DNA from: Paenibacillus sabuli
GTDB taxonomy: Bacteria > Bacillota > Bacilli > Paenibacillales > Paenibacillaceae
Assembly (NCBI RefSeq): GCF_014705605.1
Contig: NZ_JACXIZ010000017.1
Location: 1-64,000 of the forward strand
Direction: 5' to 3'
Length of the DNA: 64,000 nt
Shown: positions 35,824 through 44,264 of the stretch, piece after piece
Layout: the number at the start of each line of letters is the position of its first letter
How positions within the stretch are numbered: the first letter of the stretch is position 1
Translations under genes and position numbers: made by a program
Notes under the pieces: generated by a model
The model's input: the letters and a program-made list of their open reading frames with translations, nothing else
The model's database searches: none
Told to the model about the DNA's origin: nothing

Positions 35824-35885
35824 TTAATGAATGGCGCTATTATCGCACAATTGTATTAAAAAATCCAGTATGTTAAATTAAAAGT

Positions 35886-36479
35886 ATGCCAAAAATCGTG
35901 AATCACGATGAGCGCAAAGAACAGCTTGCGGAAGCGGCTTGGCGCGTCATACGCCGGGATGGCTTGGAGGGAGCCTCCGTGCGAAGCATCGCGGACGAGG
36001 CGGGGATGTCCCTCGGCTCGTTGCGGCACTACTTTATGACGCAGGCAGAGCTGCTGCAATTCTCCATGCGGCTGGTGTCGGAACGCGTTCGAGCAAGAAT
36101 TGAACATAAGGTGTACAGTGGCGACCCCTACCGGGATATCGCGGCAATTATTGGCGAACTGGTGCCGCTGGACGAGGAGCGGCTGGCGGAATGCGAGGTC
36201 TGGCTGGCCTTCGTCGGGAGCTCTGTTGCCGATCCGGCCTTGCGAGAGCTTGGGCAGGAGGTGCACAACGAGCTGTATAGGGGCTTTCGTCAAATTGTGG
36301 ACTCGCTCATTCGGCTCGGTCTAGCGAGGCCGGGAATCGACGCAAGCCTGGAGACGATGCGTCTTCACGCACTGGTGGACGGGCTTGTGGTGCACGGTGT
36401 GACGCGTCAGGGAACGATGACCCGGGAGCACATCCAGCAGATTATCGCCTATCATATGGATGAGTTGTCGGGCAACTAG
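35886..36479 (+). CDS. TetR/AcrR-family transcriptional regulator
   Basis: 197 residues. N-terminal HTH: RKEQLAEAAWRVIRRDGLEGASVRSIADEAGMSLGSLRHYFMTQAEL, with the G-x-L-x-H-Y-F TetR signature. The all-helical C-terminal ligand domain resembles the BetI/TetR_C_6 group (WLAFVGSSVADPALRELGQEVH, MRLHALVDGLVVHGV). The start has a weak ribosome site, suggesting low expression. Probably represses the divergent membrane-protein gene. Confidence 0.88.
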   Translation: MPKIVNHDERKEQLAEAAWRVIRRDGLEGASVRSIADEAGMSLGSLRHYFMTQAELLQFSMRLVSERVRARIEHKVYSGDPYRDIAAIIGELVPLDEERLAECEVWLAFVGSSVADPALRELGQEVHNELYRGFRQIVDSLIRLGLARPGIDASLETMRLHALVDGLVVHGVTRQGTMTREHIQQIIAYHMDELSGN

Positions 36480-36494
36480 GGAGATCTGTTTTGA

Positions 36495-36588
36495 AATCGA
36501 GCCGATCCTGCGCTGCAGATGCAGGAAGAGCCGCTCGATTTTGCGGAACGAAGTGTTGCGCGGACGGAAAATTGTCCGCGCCACTTCG
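36495..36588 (+). terminator. two hairpins after the TetR gene
   Basis: AAATCGAGC (36495-36503) pairs with GCTCGATTT at about 36534-36542, a terminator-like structure. A second hairpin, GCGCGGAC/GTCCGCGC (36558-36581) extended by CGAAGTG/CTTCG, follows but has no T-run. Confidence 0.55.
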
Positions 36589-36672
36589 CCTTACCTGCAA
36601 CCTTCCCCGCGCCCCCTGCGTCTAGGACAGTAGCAAGTGGGAAAACCTACCTCGCGAAAGGAGAACGAAACG

Positions 36673-37419
36673 ATGCAGATGAAAAAGTGGGTCCAGACCG
36701 GTCTGATCGCCGGAGCGTTGATGCTCGTCTATACGGCAGGAGGGCTCGTCCAGCAGCACGCTCCCCAGCAGGCCGCGGCACAGGAGGAGACACAAGTGAA
36801 CAGTACGATCACCGTGCAGGGCACGGGCATGCTGAGCGCCAGCCCCGACTGGAGCGAACTGCGCGTCGGCGCCGAGACGGAGGGCGAGACGGTAGCCGCA
36901 GCGCAGAGCGCCACGGCCGAGTCGATCGCCGCCATCAAGGAGGCGCTGCTGAAAAACGGCGTGCAAGCCGAGGACATCAAGACGGCGGAATTCAACGTTC
37001 GCCCGAATTATCAGTATGACGAAAAGGGCAGTCGCAGTCTGAACGGCTTCGTCGTCACGCATATACTTCATGTCGGCTACGGCGAGCTCGGCAGCGTGGG
37101 CAAGGTGCTCGATGCGGCGGCCAAAGCCGGAGCGAACCGAATCGACAATGTGCAATTCACCATCGAAGACCGCGGCGACCTCGAGATCAAGGCGCTGGAG
37201 AAGGCGGGCAAGCATGCCCGCGCCAAGGCAGAAGCACTAGCCGCGGCAGCAGGTAAAACCATCGTCGATATCCAGCAGGTCACCGAGCAATCCGGCGGCG
37301 GCGGTCTGATGGGCTTCGAACGAGCCGCGGCGGATGATTCGGACGGAGGCAGCACCTCGATCGAAATCGGCCAAGTGGACGTGAGCAAGAGCATCAGCGT
37401 GACCTATATTGTGAAATAA
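36673..37419 (+). CDS. secreted SIMPL-domain (DUF541) protein
   Basis: 248 residues from ATG 36673 (AAAGGAG upstream). Signal peptide KKWVQTGLIAGALMLVYTAGGLV with likely cleavage after the AAAQ region. The SIMPL domain begins STITVQGTGMLSASPDWSELRVGAETEG and contains AIKEALLKNGVQAEDIKTAEFNVRPNY and KVLDAAAKAGANRIDNVQF, as in BP26/YggE proteins. The biochemical role of this envelope family is not settled. Stands alone. Confidence 0.88.
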   Translation: MQMKKWVQTGLIAGALMLVYTAGGLVQQHAPQQAAAQEETQVNSTITVQGTGMLSASPDWSELRVGAETEGETVAAAQSATAESIAAIKEALLKNGVQAEDIKTAEFNVRPNYQYDEKGSRSLNGFVVTHILHVGYGELGSVGKVLDAAAKAGANRIDNVQFTIEDRGDLEIKALEKAGKHARAKAEALAAAAGKTIVDIQQVTEQSGGGGLMGFERAAADDSDGGSTSIEIGQVDVSKSISVTYIVK

Positions 37420-37450
37420 GCGCGACTAGACTACGCGTGAATCTAGAAAA

Positions 37451-37476
37451 GGCCCGTGGCCGCTGACAGGCGCACG
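37451..37476 (+). terminator. hairpin after the SIMPL gene
   Basis: GGCCCGTG/CACGGGTC (one G-T pair) followed by TTTCG, 31 bp past the stop codon. Confidence 0.6.
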
Positions 37477-37606
37477 GGTCTTTCGCATGTCGTCGGACGC
37501 ACAACACAGATCAAAATCGGGTATAACGTTGCAAAAATTGATTCTTTCAATATCGTAAATTGTTGTTACAATAAAGGGGAATCGGTTTTGAAAGGTGGTT
37601 GCTAGC

Positions 37607-38056
37607 ATGCTGAAAGGCATTCCGAACATTTTGCCCCCAGAGCTGCTCAAGCTGCTCATGGAGATGGGACACGGCGACGAGCTGGTGCTGGCGGACGGCA
37701 ATTTCCCCGCCGCATCGACTGCGTCGCGTCTCGTGCGCTGCGACGGTCACGCCATCCCCGCGCTGCTGGATGCGATCCTGCAGCTGATGCCCCTCGACCA
37801 GTACGTGCCCCGTCCGGTCGCGCTGATGGAGGTCGTGCCCGGCGATCCGGTGGACACCCCGATATGGAAGCGGTATCAGGAGACAATTGTACGTCACGGC
37901 GGGCCAAAGGAGCCGTTTGAACAGATGGAGCGCTTTGCCTTCTATGAGCGGGCCAAGCGGGCCTATGCCGTCGTGGCGACAGGCGAAGGCGCGCAATATG
38001 CCAATCTGATCCTGAAAAAAGGGGTCATCCGGGAGGGAGACGCCGATGCGCATTGA
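37607..38056 (+). CDS. fucU: L-fucose mutarotase (RbsD/FucU family)
   Basis: 149 residues from ATG 37607 (AAAGGTGG upstream). FucU features: LKGIPNILPPELLKLLMEMGHGDELVLADGNFPA at the N-terminus (catalytic His in GHGDE), PLDQYV, FYERAKRAYAVVATGE, YANLILKKGVI at the C-terminus. It interconverts anomers of L-fucose or related sugars. First gene of a cluster with a sugar-lactone hydrolase and dehydrogenases; overlaps the next gene by 11 bases. A TACAAT box at 37567-37572 may be its -10. Confidence 0.92.
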   Translation: MLKGIPNILPPELLKLLMEMGHGDELVLADGNFPAASTASRLVRCDGHAIPALLDAILQLMPLDQYVPRPVALMEVVPGDPVDTPIWKRYQETIVRHGGPKEPFEQMERFAFYERAKRAYAVVATGEGAQYANLILKKGVIREGDADAH

Positions 38057-38897
38057 CGCACACCAGCATTACTGGAAGCTGAGCCGCGGCGATTACGGCT
38101 GGCTGTCGCCGCAAATGCCGACGCTGTATCGCGATTATTTGCCGGCCGATCTGCAGCCGTCCCTGGCGGCGCACCGGATCGACGGCACGATTGCGGTGCA
38201 GGCGGCGCAGACGCTGGAGGAGACGGATTATTTGCTGGAGCTGGCCGAGCGCGAGCCTTCGATCCTCGGCGTAGTCGGCTGGCTCGATCCGGCCGATCCG
38301 GCGTGCGTGGCGCATTACGAGCGGCATAGCCGTCATCCCAAGTATGTCGGCTTCCGAATCATGATCCAGGAGCTGGCCGACGCCGAGACGATCCTGGAGC
38401 CGGGCTATGTCGCCCGGCTGCGCGAGCTGGCGCAGCGGGACGCGCCGATCGATCTGCTCGTGCTGGCGCATCAATTGGATCCGCTCGTTCGGCTGCTGGA
38501 TCAGATCCCGGAGCTGCGCGGCGTGGTCGATCATCTGGCCAAGCCGCCGATCGCGGCGGGCGAGCTCGAGCCGTGGCGCAGCCGGATGGCCGAGATCGCC
38601 GCCCATCCGGGCATCTATTGCAAGCTCTCGGGCATGGTAACAGAGGCGGATCATGATGGGTGGCGTCCCGAGGACCTGACTCCGTATGTGCGGGCCGTGT
38701 GGGAGCTGTTCGGTCCGGAGCGTGTCATGTACGGCAGCGATTGGCCGGTCTGCCTGCTCGCTTCGAGCTACGACCGACTTGCAGAGGCGCTGGAGCAGGC
38801 GCTGCCGGAGGGCCTGAGCGCGGCGCAGCGCGGCGCCCTGTACGGCGGCAATGCCGCCGCCTTCTACAAGCTGAACACGAAAGGAGACGTGCGCTAA
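38046..38897 (+). CDS. amidohydrolase-family sugar lactonase (L-fuconolactonase type)
   Basis: 283 residues. MRIDAHQHYWKLSRGDYGWL carries the metal-binding HxH; LVLAHQLDPLVRLLDQIPELRGVVDHLAKPPI holds the DHLAKP motif; MYGSDWPVCLLAS supplies the catalytic Asp. This is the L-fuconolactone/L-rhamnono-lactone hydrolase branch (COG3618). It would open the lactone formed when L-fucose or L-galactose is oxidised. Overlaps fucU by 11 bases and the next gene by one base (TAATG). Confidence 0.92.
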   Translation: MRIDAHQHYWKLSRGDYGWLSPQMPTLYRDYLPADLQPSLAAHRIDGTIAVQAAQTLEETDYLLELAEREPSILGVVGWLDPADPACVAHYERHSRHPKYVGFRIMIQELADAETILEPGYVARLRELAQRDAPIDLLVLAHQLDPLVRLLDQIPELRGVVDHLAKPPIAAGELEPWRSRMAEIAAHPGIYCKLSGMVTEADHDGWRPEDLTPYVRAVWELFGPERVMYGSDWPVCLLASSYDRLAEALEQALPEGLSAAQRGALYGGNAAAFYKLNTKGDVR

Positions 38898-39331
38898 TGA
38901 AGGTTCGCAAGCTCGGAACCACCGGTCTGGAGGTGTCCGCACTGAGCTACGGCGCAGCGGCGCTCGGCTCGGTATTCCGCGATATCGATCCCGCCGAAGG
39001 CGTGCGTACGGTGCACGCCGCCGTCGACGGCGGCGTCAATCTGATCGACGTCAAGGCGGCATGCCGCGACACCGCCCGATGGTGCGCCGACCAGGGCGTC
39101 GATCTGGCCAAGCTGGCGGTGCAATATGCCACGCAAGCACGAGGCTATCCCGACGACGCTCGTCAGCACGGCCAACCCGCGCAATATGGCGCGCAACATC
39201 GCCTGGGCGGAGGAGCCGCTCGACCGCAGCGTGCTGGAGCAGGTGCTGGAGCGGCTGCGTCCGGTGCACAATATGACGTGGCCGAGCGGCCGGGCGGAAT
39301 ACGACACGACAAAGGCAGGTGAACGCACATG
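38897..39331 (+). pseudogene. aldo/keto reductase (L-fucose/L-galactose dehydrogenase-like), internally deleted and frameshifted
   Basis: Starts MKVRKLGTTGLEVSALSYGAAALGSVF and runs to GGVNLIDV, the normal N-terminal 52 residues. It then jumps directly to KAACRDTARWCADQGVDLAKLAVQYA, which lies near residue 230 in intact relatives, so about 180 residues with the Tyr/Lys catalytic motifs are missing. Near 39127 the frame shifts by one: the true C-terminus (PRKHEAIPTTLVSTANPRNMARNIAW ... HNMTWPSGRAEYD) continues in the next frame. The product cannot be an active enzyme. It sits in the fucose cluster, where it would have supplied the first dehydrogenase. Confidence 0.88.
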
Positions 39332-40348
39332 ATGAAGCAGATTGTATGCGAGCAGCCCGACCGGCTGCGCATGGAGGAGGCGCCTGTGCCGACGCCGCAG
39401 GCGGGAGAGGCGCTCGTGCGGATCCGGCGCATCGGCATCTGCGGTACGGATATGCATGCCTACAAAGGAAATCAGCCGTTCTTCACCTATCCGCGCGTGC
39501 TCGGCCACGAGCTCGCGGGGATCGTGGAGCAGGTGGAAGGACCGGATGCCGGTATCCGCATCGGCGATCAGGTGGCCGTCGTGCCGTACCTGGAATGCGG
39601 GCGCTGCATCGCCTGCCGGGCCGGCAAAACGAATTGCTGCACGCAGATGCGCGTGCTAGGCGTGCATGTCGACGGCGGCATGCGGGAGCGGATCGTCGTG
39701 CCCGCCGATCATTTGCTCCGGACCTACGGCCTGTCGCTCGATCAGGCGGCCGTCCTGGAGCCGCTGAGCATCGGCGCGCATGCGGTGCGCCGCAGCGGGC
39801 TGGAGGCGGGCGAGACTGTGCTGGTCATCGGAGCGGGCCCGATCGGGCTCGGCGTGATGGCCTTCGCCCGCCATCGAGGCGCCAAGGTTATCGCAATGGA
39901 TATTAATGAGGAAAGACTTGCATTTTGTCGCTCGTGGGCGGGGGCGGACGAGGCCGTAAATGCGCTGGAGGAGCCGTTGCAGGCGCTGGAGGCGTTGACC
40001 GCCGGAGATCTGCCGACCGTCGTGTTTGACGCGACCGGCAACGTCCGCTCGATGACCGACGCCTTCCGGTACGTCGCGCATGGCGGCAAGCTGGTGTATG
40101 TCGGCCTGGTCAAGGCCGATCTGTCATTTCACGATCCGGAGTTCCACAAGCGCGAGCTGACCTTGCTGGCCAGCCGCAACGCGACGCGGGAGGATTTTGC
40201 GGTCGTGATGGAAGCCGTGCGCGGCGGCGCGGTCGACATTGCCCGCTACATCACGCATCGTGCGGCGTTCGCGGATATGACGGACCGCTTCGAGGGCTGG
40301 CTGAAGCCGGAGTCCAAGGTCATCAAGGCGATGGTGGAACTGGATTGA
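39329..40348 (+). CDS. Zn-dependent medium-chain dehydrogenase (sugar/polyol type)
   Basis: 339 residues. GroES-like domain with catalytic Zn ligands in GICGTDMHAYKG and LGHELAG, structural Zn cysteines in CGRCIACRAGKTNCC, and Rossmann domain VLVIGAGPIGLGVMAFARHRGAKVIAMDIN. It resembles threonine/sorbitol-type dehydrogenases and the enzymes that oxidise 2-keto-3-deoxy-L-fuconate-like or galactitol-like substrates. Overlaps the end of the decayed aldo/keto reductase; AAGGCAGGTGAACG provides the ribosome site. A role in the fucose-type pathway is inferred from context. Confidence 0.88.
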   Translation: MMKQIVCEQPDRLRMEEAPVPTPQAGEALVRIRRIGICGTDMHAYKGNQPFFTYPRVLGHELAGIVEQVEGPDAGIRIGDQVAVVPYLECGRCIACRAGKTNCCTQMRVLGVHVDGGMRERIVVPADHLLRTYGLSLDQAAVLEPLSIGAHAVRRSGLEAGETVLVIGAGPIGLGVMAFARHRGAKVIAMDINEERLAFCRSWAGADEAVNALEEPLQALEALTAGDLPTVVFDATGNVRSMTDAFRYVAHGGKLVYVGLVKADLSFHDPEFHKRELTLLASRNATREDFAVVMEAVRGGAVDIARYITHRAAFADMTDRFEGWLKPESKVIKAMVELD

Positions 40349-40570
40349 TCACTTGGTGAGCCAGCGGACGACGGAGAGAATGACGGTGCCGACGACGCTG
40401 ATCAAGATGCAGGTGACGATCGGAAAGTAGAAGCGGGCATCGCCTTTCTCCACGACGATATCGCCCGGCAGCCGTCCGAGTCCAAACCATCGCCCGCCAA
40501 GCATCCAGACGGCCCCGATGAGGACCAGCACGGCCCCGGCCACGATCAGCAGCTTGGGAACATTGTTCAT
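40349..40570 (-). CDS. DUF2905-family small membrane protein
   Basis: 73 residues from ATG 40570 (AAGGGGGGC upstream). Two membrane segments (PKLLIVAGAVLVLIGAVWML and FPIVTCILISVVGTVILSVV) joined by GRWFGLGRLPGDIVVEKGDARFYFP, the hallmark of DUF2905. Function unknown; commonly near ruvAB in Firmicutes but isolated here. A longer frame reading into the upstream terminator is not real. Confidence 0.85.
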   Translation of the reverse strand: MNNVPKLLIVAGAVLVLIGAVWMLGGRWFGLGRLPGDIVVEKGDARFYFPIVTCILISVVGTVILSVVRWLTK

Positions 40571-40618
40571 GAGCGCCCCCCTTTTGATGCAATCGTTGTA
40601 TTTATGTATTGGATACCC

Positions 40619-40655
40619 AAAAAGACCGGATTCTACACGGATTCCGGTCTTTTTG
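40619..40655. terminator. bidirectional terminator
   Basis: AAAAAGACCGGA (40619-40630) pairs perfectly with TCCGGTCTTTTT (40643-40654), with A/T tracts on both sides. Confidence 0.9.
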
Positions 40656-40701
40656 TATGAGTAGAATAGCCTGTATAAAAAGAAAGGATCGTTTGTCCTG
40701 T

Positions 40702-40929
40702 TTAAAATAATGAAATGGTCAGCGTATCTTTTTCGTTGATGGCGTGGAGCGTCGCTTCGCTGCCTACAACCTCGACGCTGATTAAGGAACGCAGACAATT
40801 CTTCAACGCGTTTTTGCCAAAAACCCATTTGCGGTTCAGCGTTTCGGCGAGCCTGTCCATCGTCTTTTTATTGCTCTCCGATAAATAAACGGGAATTGTA
40901 CGGTTTTGGAACATGATCACGGTTTGCAT
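40702..40929 (-). CDS. conserved-looking small protein of unknown function
   Basis: 75 residues, no membrane segment: MQTVIMFQNRTIPVYLSESNKK, DRLAETLNRKWVFGKNALKNC, SEATLHAINEKDTL. The GGAGTGACCTGGC before the ATG gives a plausible ribosome site and a strong terminator follows. I do not recognise a family. Mixed beta/alpha character, possibly a regulator or phage-like small protein. Confidence 0.5.
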   Translation of the reverse strand: MQTVIMFQNRTIPVYLSESNKKTMDRLAETLNRKWVFGKNALKNCLRSLISVEVVGSEATLHAINEKDTLTISLF

Positions 40930-41111
40930 GCCAGGTCACTCCAATCCTATAGAGTTTCTTATCTTATACGGTCAAGTATAATGGAAGATTATTAAAAATA
41001 TCTTAAAAGCAATTTACAATATTGTGATCTTTCAGAATTCGGATGCGAAAAGCGAACAGGAATTGCTCGGTTTGTGTCGAAGGGAGTCTATACAGAGAGG
41101 AGAGATCGTGC

Positions 41112-41726
41112 TTGCGATTGTTGTGGTTCATTGTATGGGTATTGTTCATTGGCTACGCGGTATGGCTCGCGCCCGGCGAGGGCGTAGGCGACGATCCGAT
41201 CTTTGCGGAGTTGCTCCGGCTGCAGGCGGAGGAGCCGCTGGTGCTGATGATGTTCGCGTTGCTTGGCGTGTTTCCGCTCGTATATGCTTGTCTGCTGCTG
41301 CGCGACGACCGCGGCTCCTGGCCGGCATGGCCGTTTGTAGTGTTGTCGCTTGGACTCGGCGCATTTGCGCTGCTGCCCTATTTTTTTGTGTCGTTGCCCG
41401 GACGTCGCATCCATCATCGCGTCTCCGGCGGACTGCGCAGCGTATGCGAGAGCCGGCTCGTTCAATTGCTGCTGCTGGCGCTGACGCTTGGACTGGTCGC
41501 GTGGGGCGTCGGCAGCGGCGATCCGGAGGCGTATGCGGAAGCCTTCATGGCTTCGCACTTCGTGCATGTCATGACGCTCGACTTCGTACTGCTCGCGCTC
41601 CTGTCGGTGTATGCCATCGCCAATCAGCAGCGTGGGTATCGCAGCAGGCCGGGGGCAGCCTGGCTCGGCCTGCTGCCGCTCGTCGGTCCACTGCTGTACA
41701 CGCTGTTCTCCCGCGTCCCGCGCTAG
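41112..41726 (+). CDS. membrane protein of unknown function (DUF2834-like)
   Basis: About 205 residues from TTG 41112, with GAGAGGAGAG 8 bases upstream; ATG 41043 lacks a ribosome site. About five or six hydrophobic segments (LWFIVWVLFIGYAVWL, LVLMMFALLGVFPLVYACLLL, FVVLSLGLGAFALLPYFFVSL, LVQLLLLALTLGLVAWG, LDFVLLALLSVYAIA, AWLGLLPLVGPLLYTLF). The overall pattern is like DUF2834 proteins, whose role is unknown. Confidence 0.7.
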   Translation: MRLLWFIVWVLFIGYAVWLAPGEGVGDDPIFAELLRLQAEEPLVLMMFALLGVFPLVYACLLLRDDRGSWPAWPFVVLSLGLGAFALLPYFFVSLPGRRIHHRVSGGLRSVCESRLVQLLLLALTLGLVAWGVGSGDPEAYAEAFMASHFVHVMTLDFVLLALLSVYAIANQQRGYRSRPGAAWLGLLPLVGPLLYTLFSRVPR

Positions 41727-41764
41727 CTAGCTGCGATCCGCCGCTATATCCAGCTTCCGCCCGG

Positions 41765-42745
41765 CTAGCGCGCGCTCACGCTGATCTGGGTGACTGCGAC
41801 CGCCCGCTGCCCCGGCGCGACCGCGCGCAGCCCGGTCAGCTCGGCGGGGGCCTTTACATTCGGCGCATTGGTGACCCAGGTATACGGCTCGGGGCAGAGA
41901 AAGCCGGATTCGCCCCCCGCATTGTAGACGACCCACTGGCCGAACTGGCTGTCGGCGCGGTAGACGATGCGCAGCCCGGCCTGTTCATCGGTCAGCACGG
42001 CTTCATTGTCGCCCTGATCCCGGGACTGGAACACGTCGTCGAGCGCGATGCCCTGCAGCGACAGGCCCTGCTCCAGCTCCTCGCGGCGCGGCGCAGGCAG
42101 CAGCCGTCCGGTGGGCAAGAGACGTTCGCCCAGCTCCCAGATCTGATCCGTCTGCAGTTGGAAGGTGCAGTGCGACAGGTCGCCGCCCGCGGTCAGCGGA
42201 AAATGAAAGGTCGTATGATAGCCCAGTCCCCACGGCATCGGCGCTTCGTCGTCGTTGTCGACGGTGAAGGTCTGCGTGACACGTCCCTGCTCGAATACGA
42301 ACCGCATGCGCGCGGTAAAATCATGCGGCAGCGCGGCGAAGACGGCCGGCACGTCCTTGGCCCGCACGGCCGTCTCGACGACGGCTGCGCCCTCATCTGC
42401 GGCAGTATGCGCAATGGTCCAAGGGGCGTCGACCAGCACGCCGTGGATGTGATTGCCCTTGTCCTTCTCGTTGACGGGGAAGGTGTAGGTGCGTCCGTTG
42501 AAATCGAAGGTGCCGCCGTCGATCCGATTGGGCGGGAACAGCACGGGCGTGCCGTGCAGCACCGGCTTGGCCAGATACGCCTCCCGGCTGGCCGGGGTGC
42601 GTAGCAGCGGCGTGCCGCTCTCGCGCCAGATCAGACTGATCAGATTGGTCCCCCAAGCGGGGACGATGATGCCCTCCAGCAGCGGTGTCCGCACGCGCAG
42701 CGCCGCTTCTTCCATATACGTGATGTGCTCGATCGTTGTGCTCAC
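41765..42745 (-). CDS. aldose 1-epimerase family protein
   Basis: 326 residues. Galactose-mutarotase-like beta-sandwich: LFPPNRIDGGTFDFNGRTY, GNHIHGVLVDAPWTIA (active-site His), WGLGYHTTFHFPL (second His), and a C-terminal GFLCPEPYTWVTNAPN, where the Glu is the usual catalytic base. It interconverts sugar anomers, specificity unknown. Starts at GTG 42745 with AAAGGAA upstream. Convergent with the preceding membrane-protein gene. Confidence 0.9.
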   Translation of the reverse strand: MSTTIEHITYMEEAALRVRTPLLEGIIVPAWGTNLISLIWRESGTPLLRTPASREAYLAKPVLHGTPVLFPPNRIDGGTFDFNGRTYTFPVNEKDKGNHIHGVLVDAPWTIAHTAADEGAAVVETAVRAKDVPAVFAALPHDFTARMRFVFEQGRVTQTFTVDNDDEAPMPWGLGYHTTFHFPLTAGGDLSHCTFQLQTDQIWELGERLLPTGRLLPAPRREELEQGLSLQGIALDDVFQSRDQGDNEAVLTDEQAGLRIVYRADSQFGQWVVYNAGGESGFLCPEPYTWVTNAPNVKAPAELTGLRAVAPGQRAVAVTQISVSAR

Positions 42746-42877
42746 TGTTCATCATTTCCTTTCCTGCATTGATTCCCCTCCATTATACCACGCCACCACG
42801 CCGAGCGTGGACAGCTGTAAGCGTTTTTGCTATACTCCACACAAGACCCATGCTAGGCATGGAAGGAGGAGAAAGGG

Positions 42878-43459
42878 ATGGCCTTTACGCTCGAACTCGG
42901 CGCCCAGGCGCCCGAATTTTCGCTCCCGGCCACGGACGGGAAGACGTACGGCTTGGGCGATTTTGCCGACGCCAAGGTGCTCGTCGTATTTTTTACCTGC
43001 AATCATTGTCCGTACGTCGTCGGCTCCGACGAGGTAACTCGCGCCACGGCGCTCAAGTATGCGGACCAAGGGGTGCGTTTCGTCGCAATCAATGCCAACA
43101 GCGTCAATACGAAGCCGGACGATTCCTTTGGCCATATGGTGCAGCGGATGGAGGAGCAGCAGTTCCCGTGGACGTATCTGCATGACGAGAGTCAGGCGGT
43201 CGCCAAATCGTATGGCGCGCTGCGTACGCCGCACTTCTTCGTGCTGGACGACGCACGCCGGCTCGTATACACCGGACGCGGCGTCGATCAGCCGCGCGAC
43301 ACGTCCAAGATGACGGTCAACAATCTGGACGAAGCGCTGGCCGAGCACTTGGCCGGCAAGCCGGTGTCGACTCCGCTGACCAATCCGATCGGCTGCAACG
43401 TCAAGTGGGACGGTCAGGACGAGCACTGGATGCCGGTAGAAGCCTGCGATCTCGTATAA
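42878..43459 (+). CDS. thioredoxin-like AhpC/TSA-family protein
   Basis: 193 residues with thioredoxin fold: [39 protein letters not shown] (CxxCxx with redox CNHC), [18 protein letters not shown], and [12 protein letters not shown] (cis-Pro). No signal peptide or membrane anchor, so cytosolic. Family members reduce disulfides or peroxides; the substrate is unknown. AAGGAGGAG precedes the ATG. Confidence 0.9.
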   Translation: MAFTLELGAQAPEFSLPATDGKTYGLGDFADAKVLVVFFTCNHCPYVVGSDEVTRATALKYADQGVRFVAINANSVNTKPDDSFGHMVQRMEEQQFPWTYLHDESQAVAKSYGALRTPHFFVLDDARRLVYTGRGVDQPRDTSKMTVNNLDEALAEHLAGKPVSTPLTNPIGCNVKWDGQDEHWMPVEACDLV

Positions 43460-43482
43460 TTGACAACTGACGCGATGTCTTG

Positions 43483-43509
43483 CGAAGCCGCTCCGGCAGG
43501 GGCGGCTAT
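43483..43509 (+). terminator. hairpin after the thioredoxin-like gene
   Basis: AGCCGCTCC/GGGGCGGCT-type inverted repeat with a short loop, followed by ATTTG. Weak T-run. Confidence 0.55.
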
Positions 43510-43571
43510 TTGACGTGGTGGGCACAGGCCGCCTGCTGGGGTACAATAATGAAAAAAGGGAGGGATGCGCG

Positions 43572-44264
43572 ATGACGGCTGAGCCGCGCTTATTGGTGGT
43601 CGATGACGAGCCGGGCATCGTCGGCGCGATTGCCTATGCCTTCCGGCGCGAAGGCTACGCGGTGGAGACGGCGCAGGACGGCGAGGAGGCGCTCGCCAAG
43701 GTGGCGGCGTTCCGGCCGCAGGTGATGGTGCTCGATGTGATGATGCCGGGGCTCAGCGGCTACGACGTCTGCCGCCGTCTGGAGCAGCGCCAGGGGCTGG
43801 GCATCATCCTGCTGACGGTCAAGGACGATATTGTGGACAAGGTGCTCGGGCTCGAGCTGGGCGCGGACGACTATATGACCAAGCCGTTCGACGTGCGCGA
43901 GGTGGTGGCGCGAGTGAAGGCGCTGCTGCGGCGCATGGAACGCGATCATCAGCAGCATGAGCCGGGCGAGCTGAGGCTCGGTCCGGTGACGATCCGCCCG
44001 GCGAGCCGGAGCGCCGTCGCCGGCGAGCGGGAGCTGGAGCTGACGCCGAAGGAATTCGATCTGCTGGCGCTGCTCGCGGCCCATCCCGGACGGGTCTATA
44101 CGCGTGAGCAGCTGCTAGAGTTCGTATGGGACATGGACTATGCAGGCGGGACCCGCACCGTGGATATTCACATCCGGCGCCTGCGGCAAAAGCTCGGCCA
44201 GGTCGGCGCGGAGCTGCTGCAGACCGTGCACGGCGTCGGCTACCGCGCGAGCGCGGCGCCATGA
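43572..44264 (+). CDS. OmpR/PhoB-family response regulator
   Basis: 230 residues from ATG 43572 (AAGGGAGGG upstream). Receiver with acidic D11/D12 and phospho-acceptor D55 in MVLDVMMPGLSG, Lys in DYMTKPFDVRE, and C-terminal winged helix (ELTPKEFDLLALLAAHPGRVYTREQLLEFVW and TRTVDIHIRRLRQKLG). Pairs with the overlapping histidine kinase. Confidence 0.94.
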   Translation: MTAEPRLLVVDDEPGIVGAIAYAFRREGYAVETAQDGEEALAKVAAFRPQVMVLDVMMPGLSGYDVCRRLEQRQGLGIILLTVKDDIVDKVLGLELGADDYMTKPFDVREVVARVKALLRRMERDHQQHEPGELRLGPVTIRPASRSAVAGERELELTPKEFDLLALLAAHPGRVYTREQLLEFVWDMDYAGGTRTVDIHIRRLRQKLGQVGAELLQTVHGVGYRASAAP

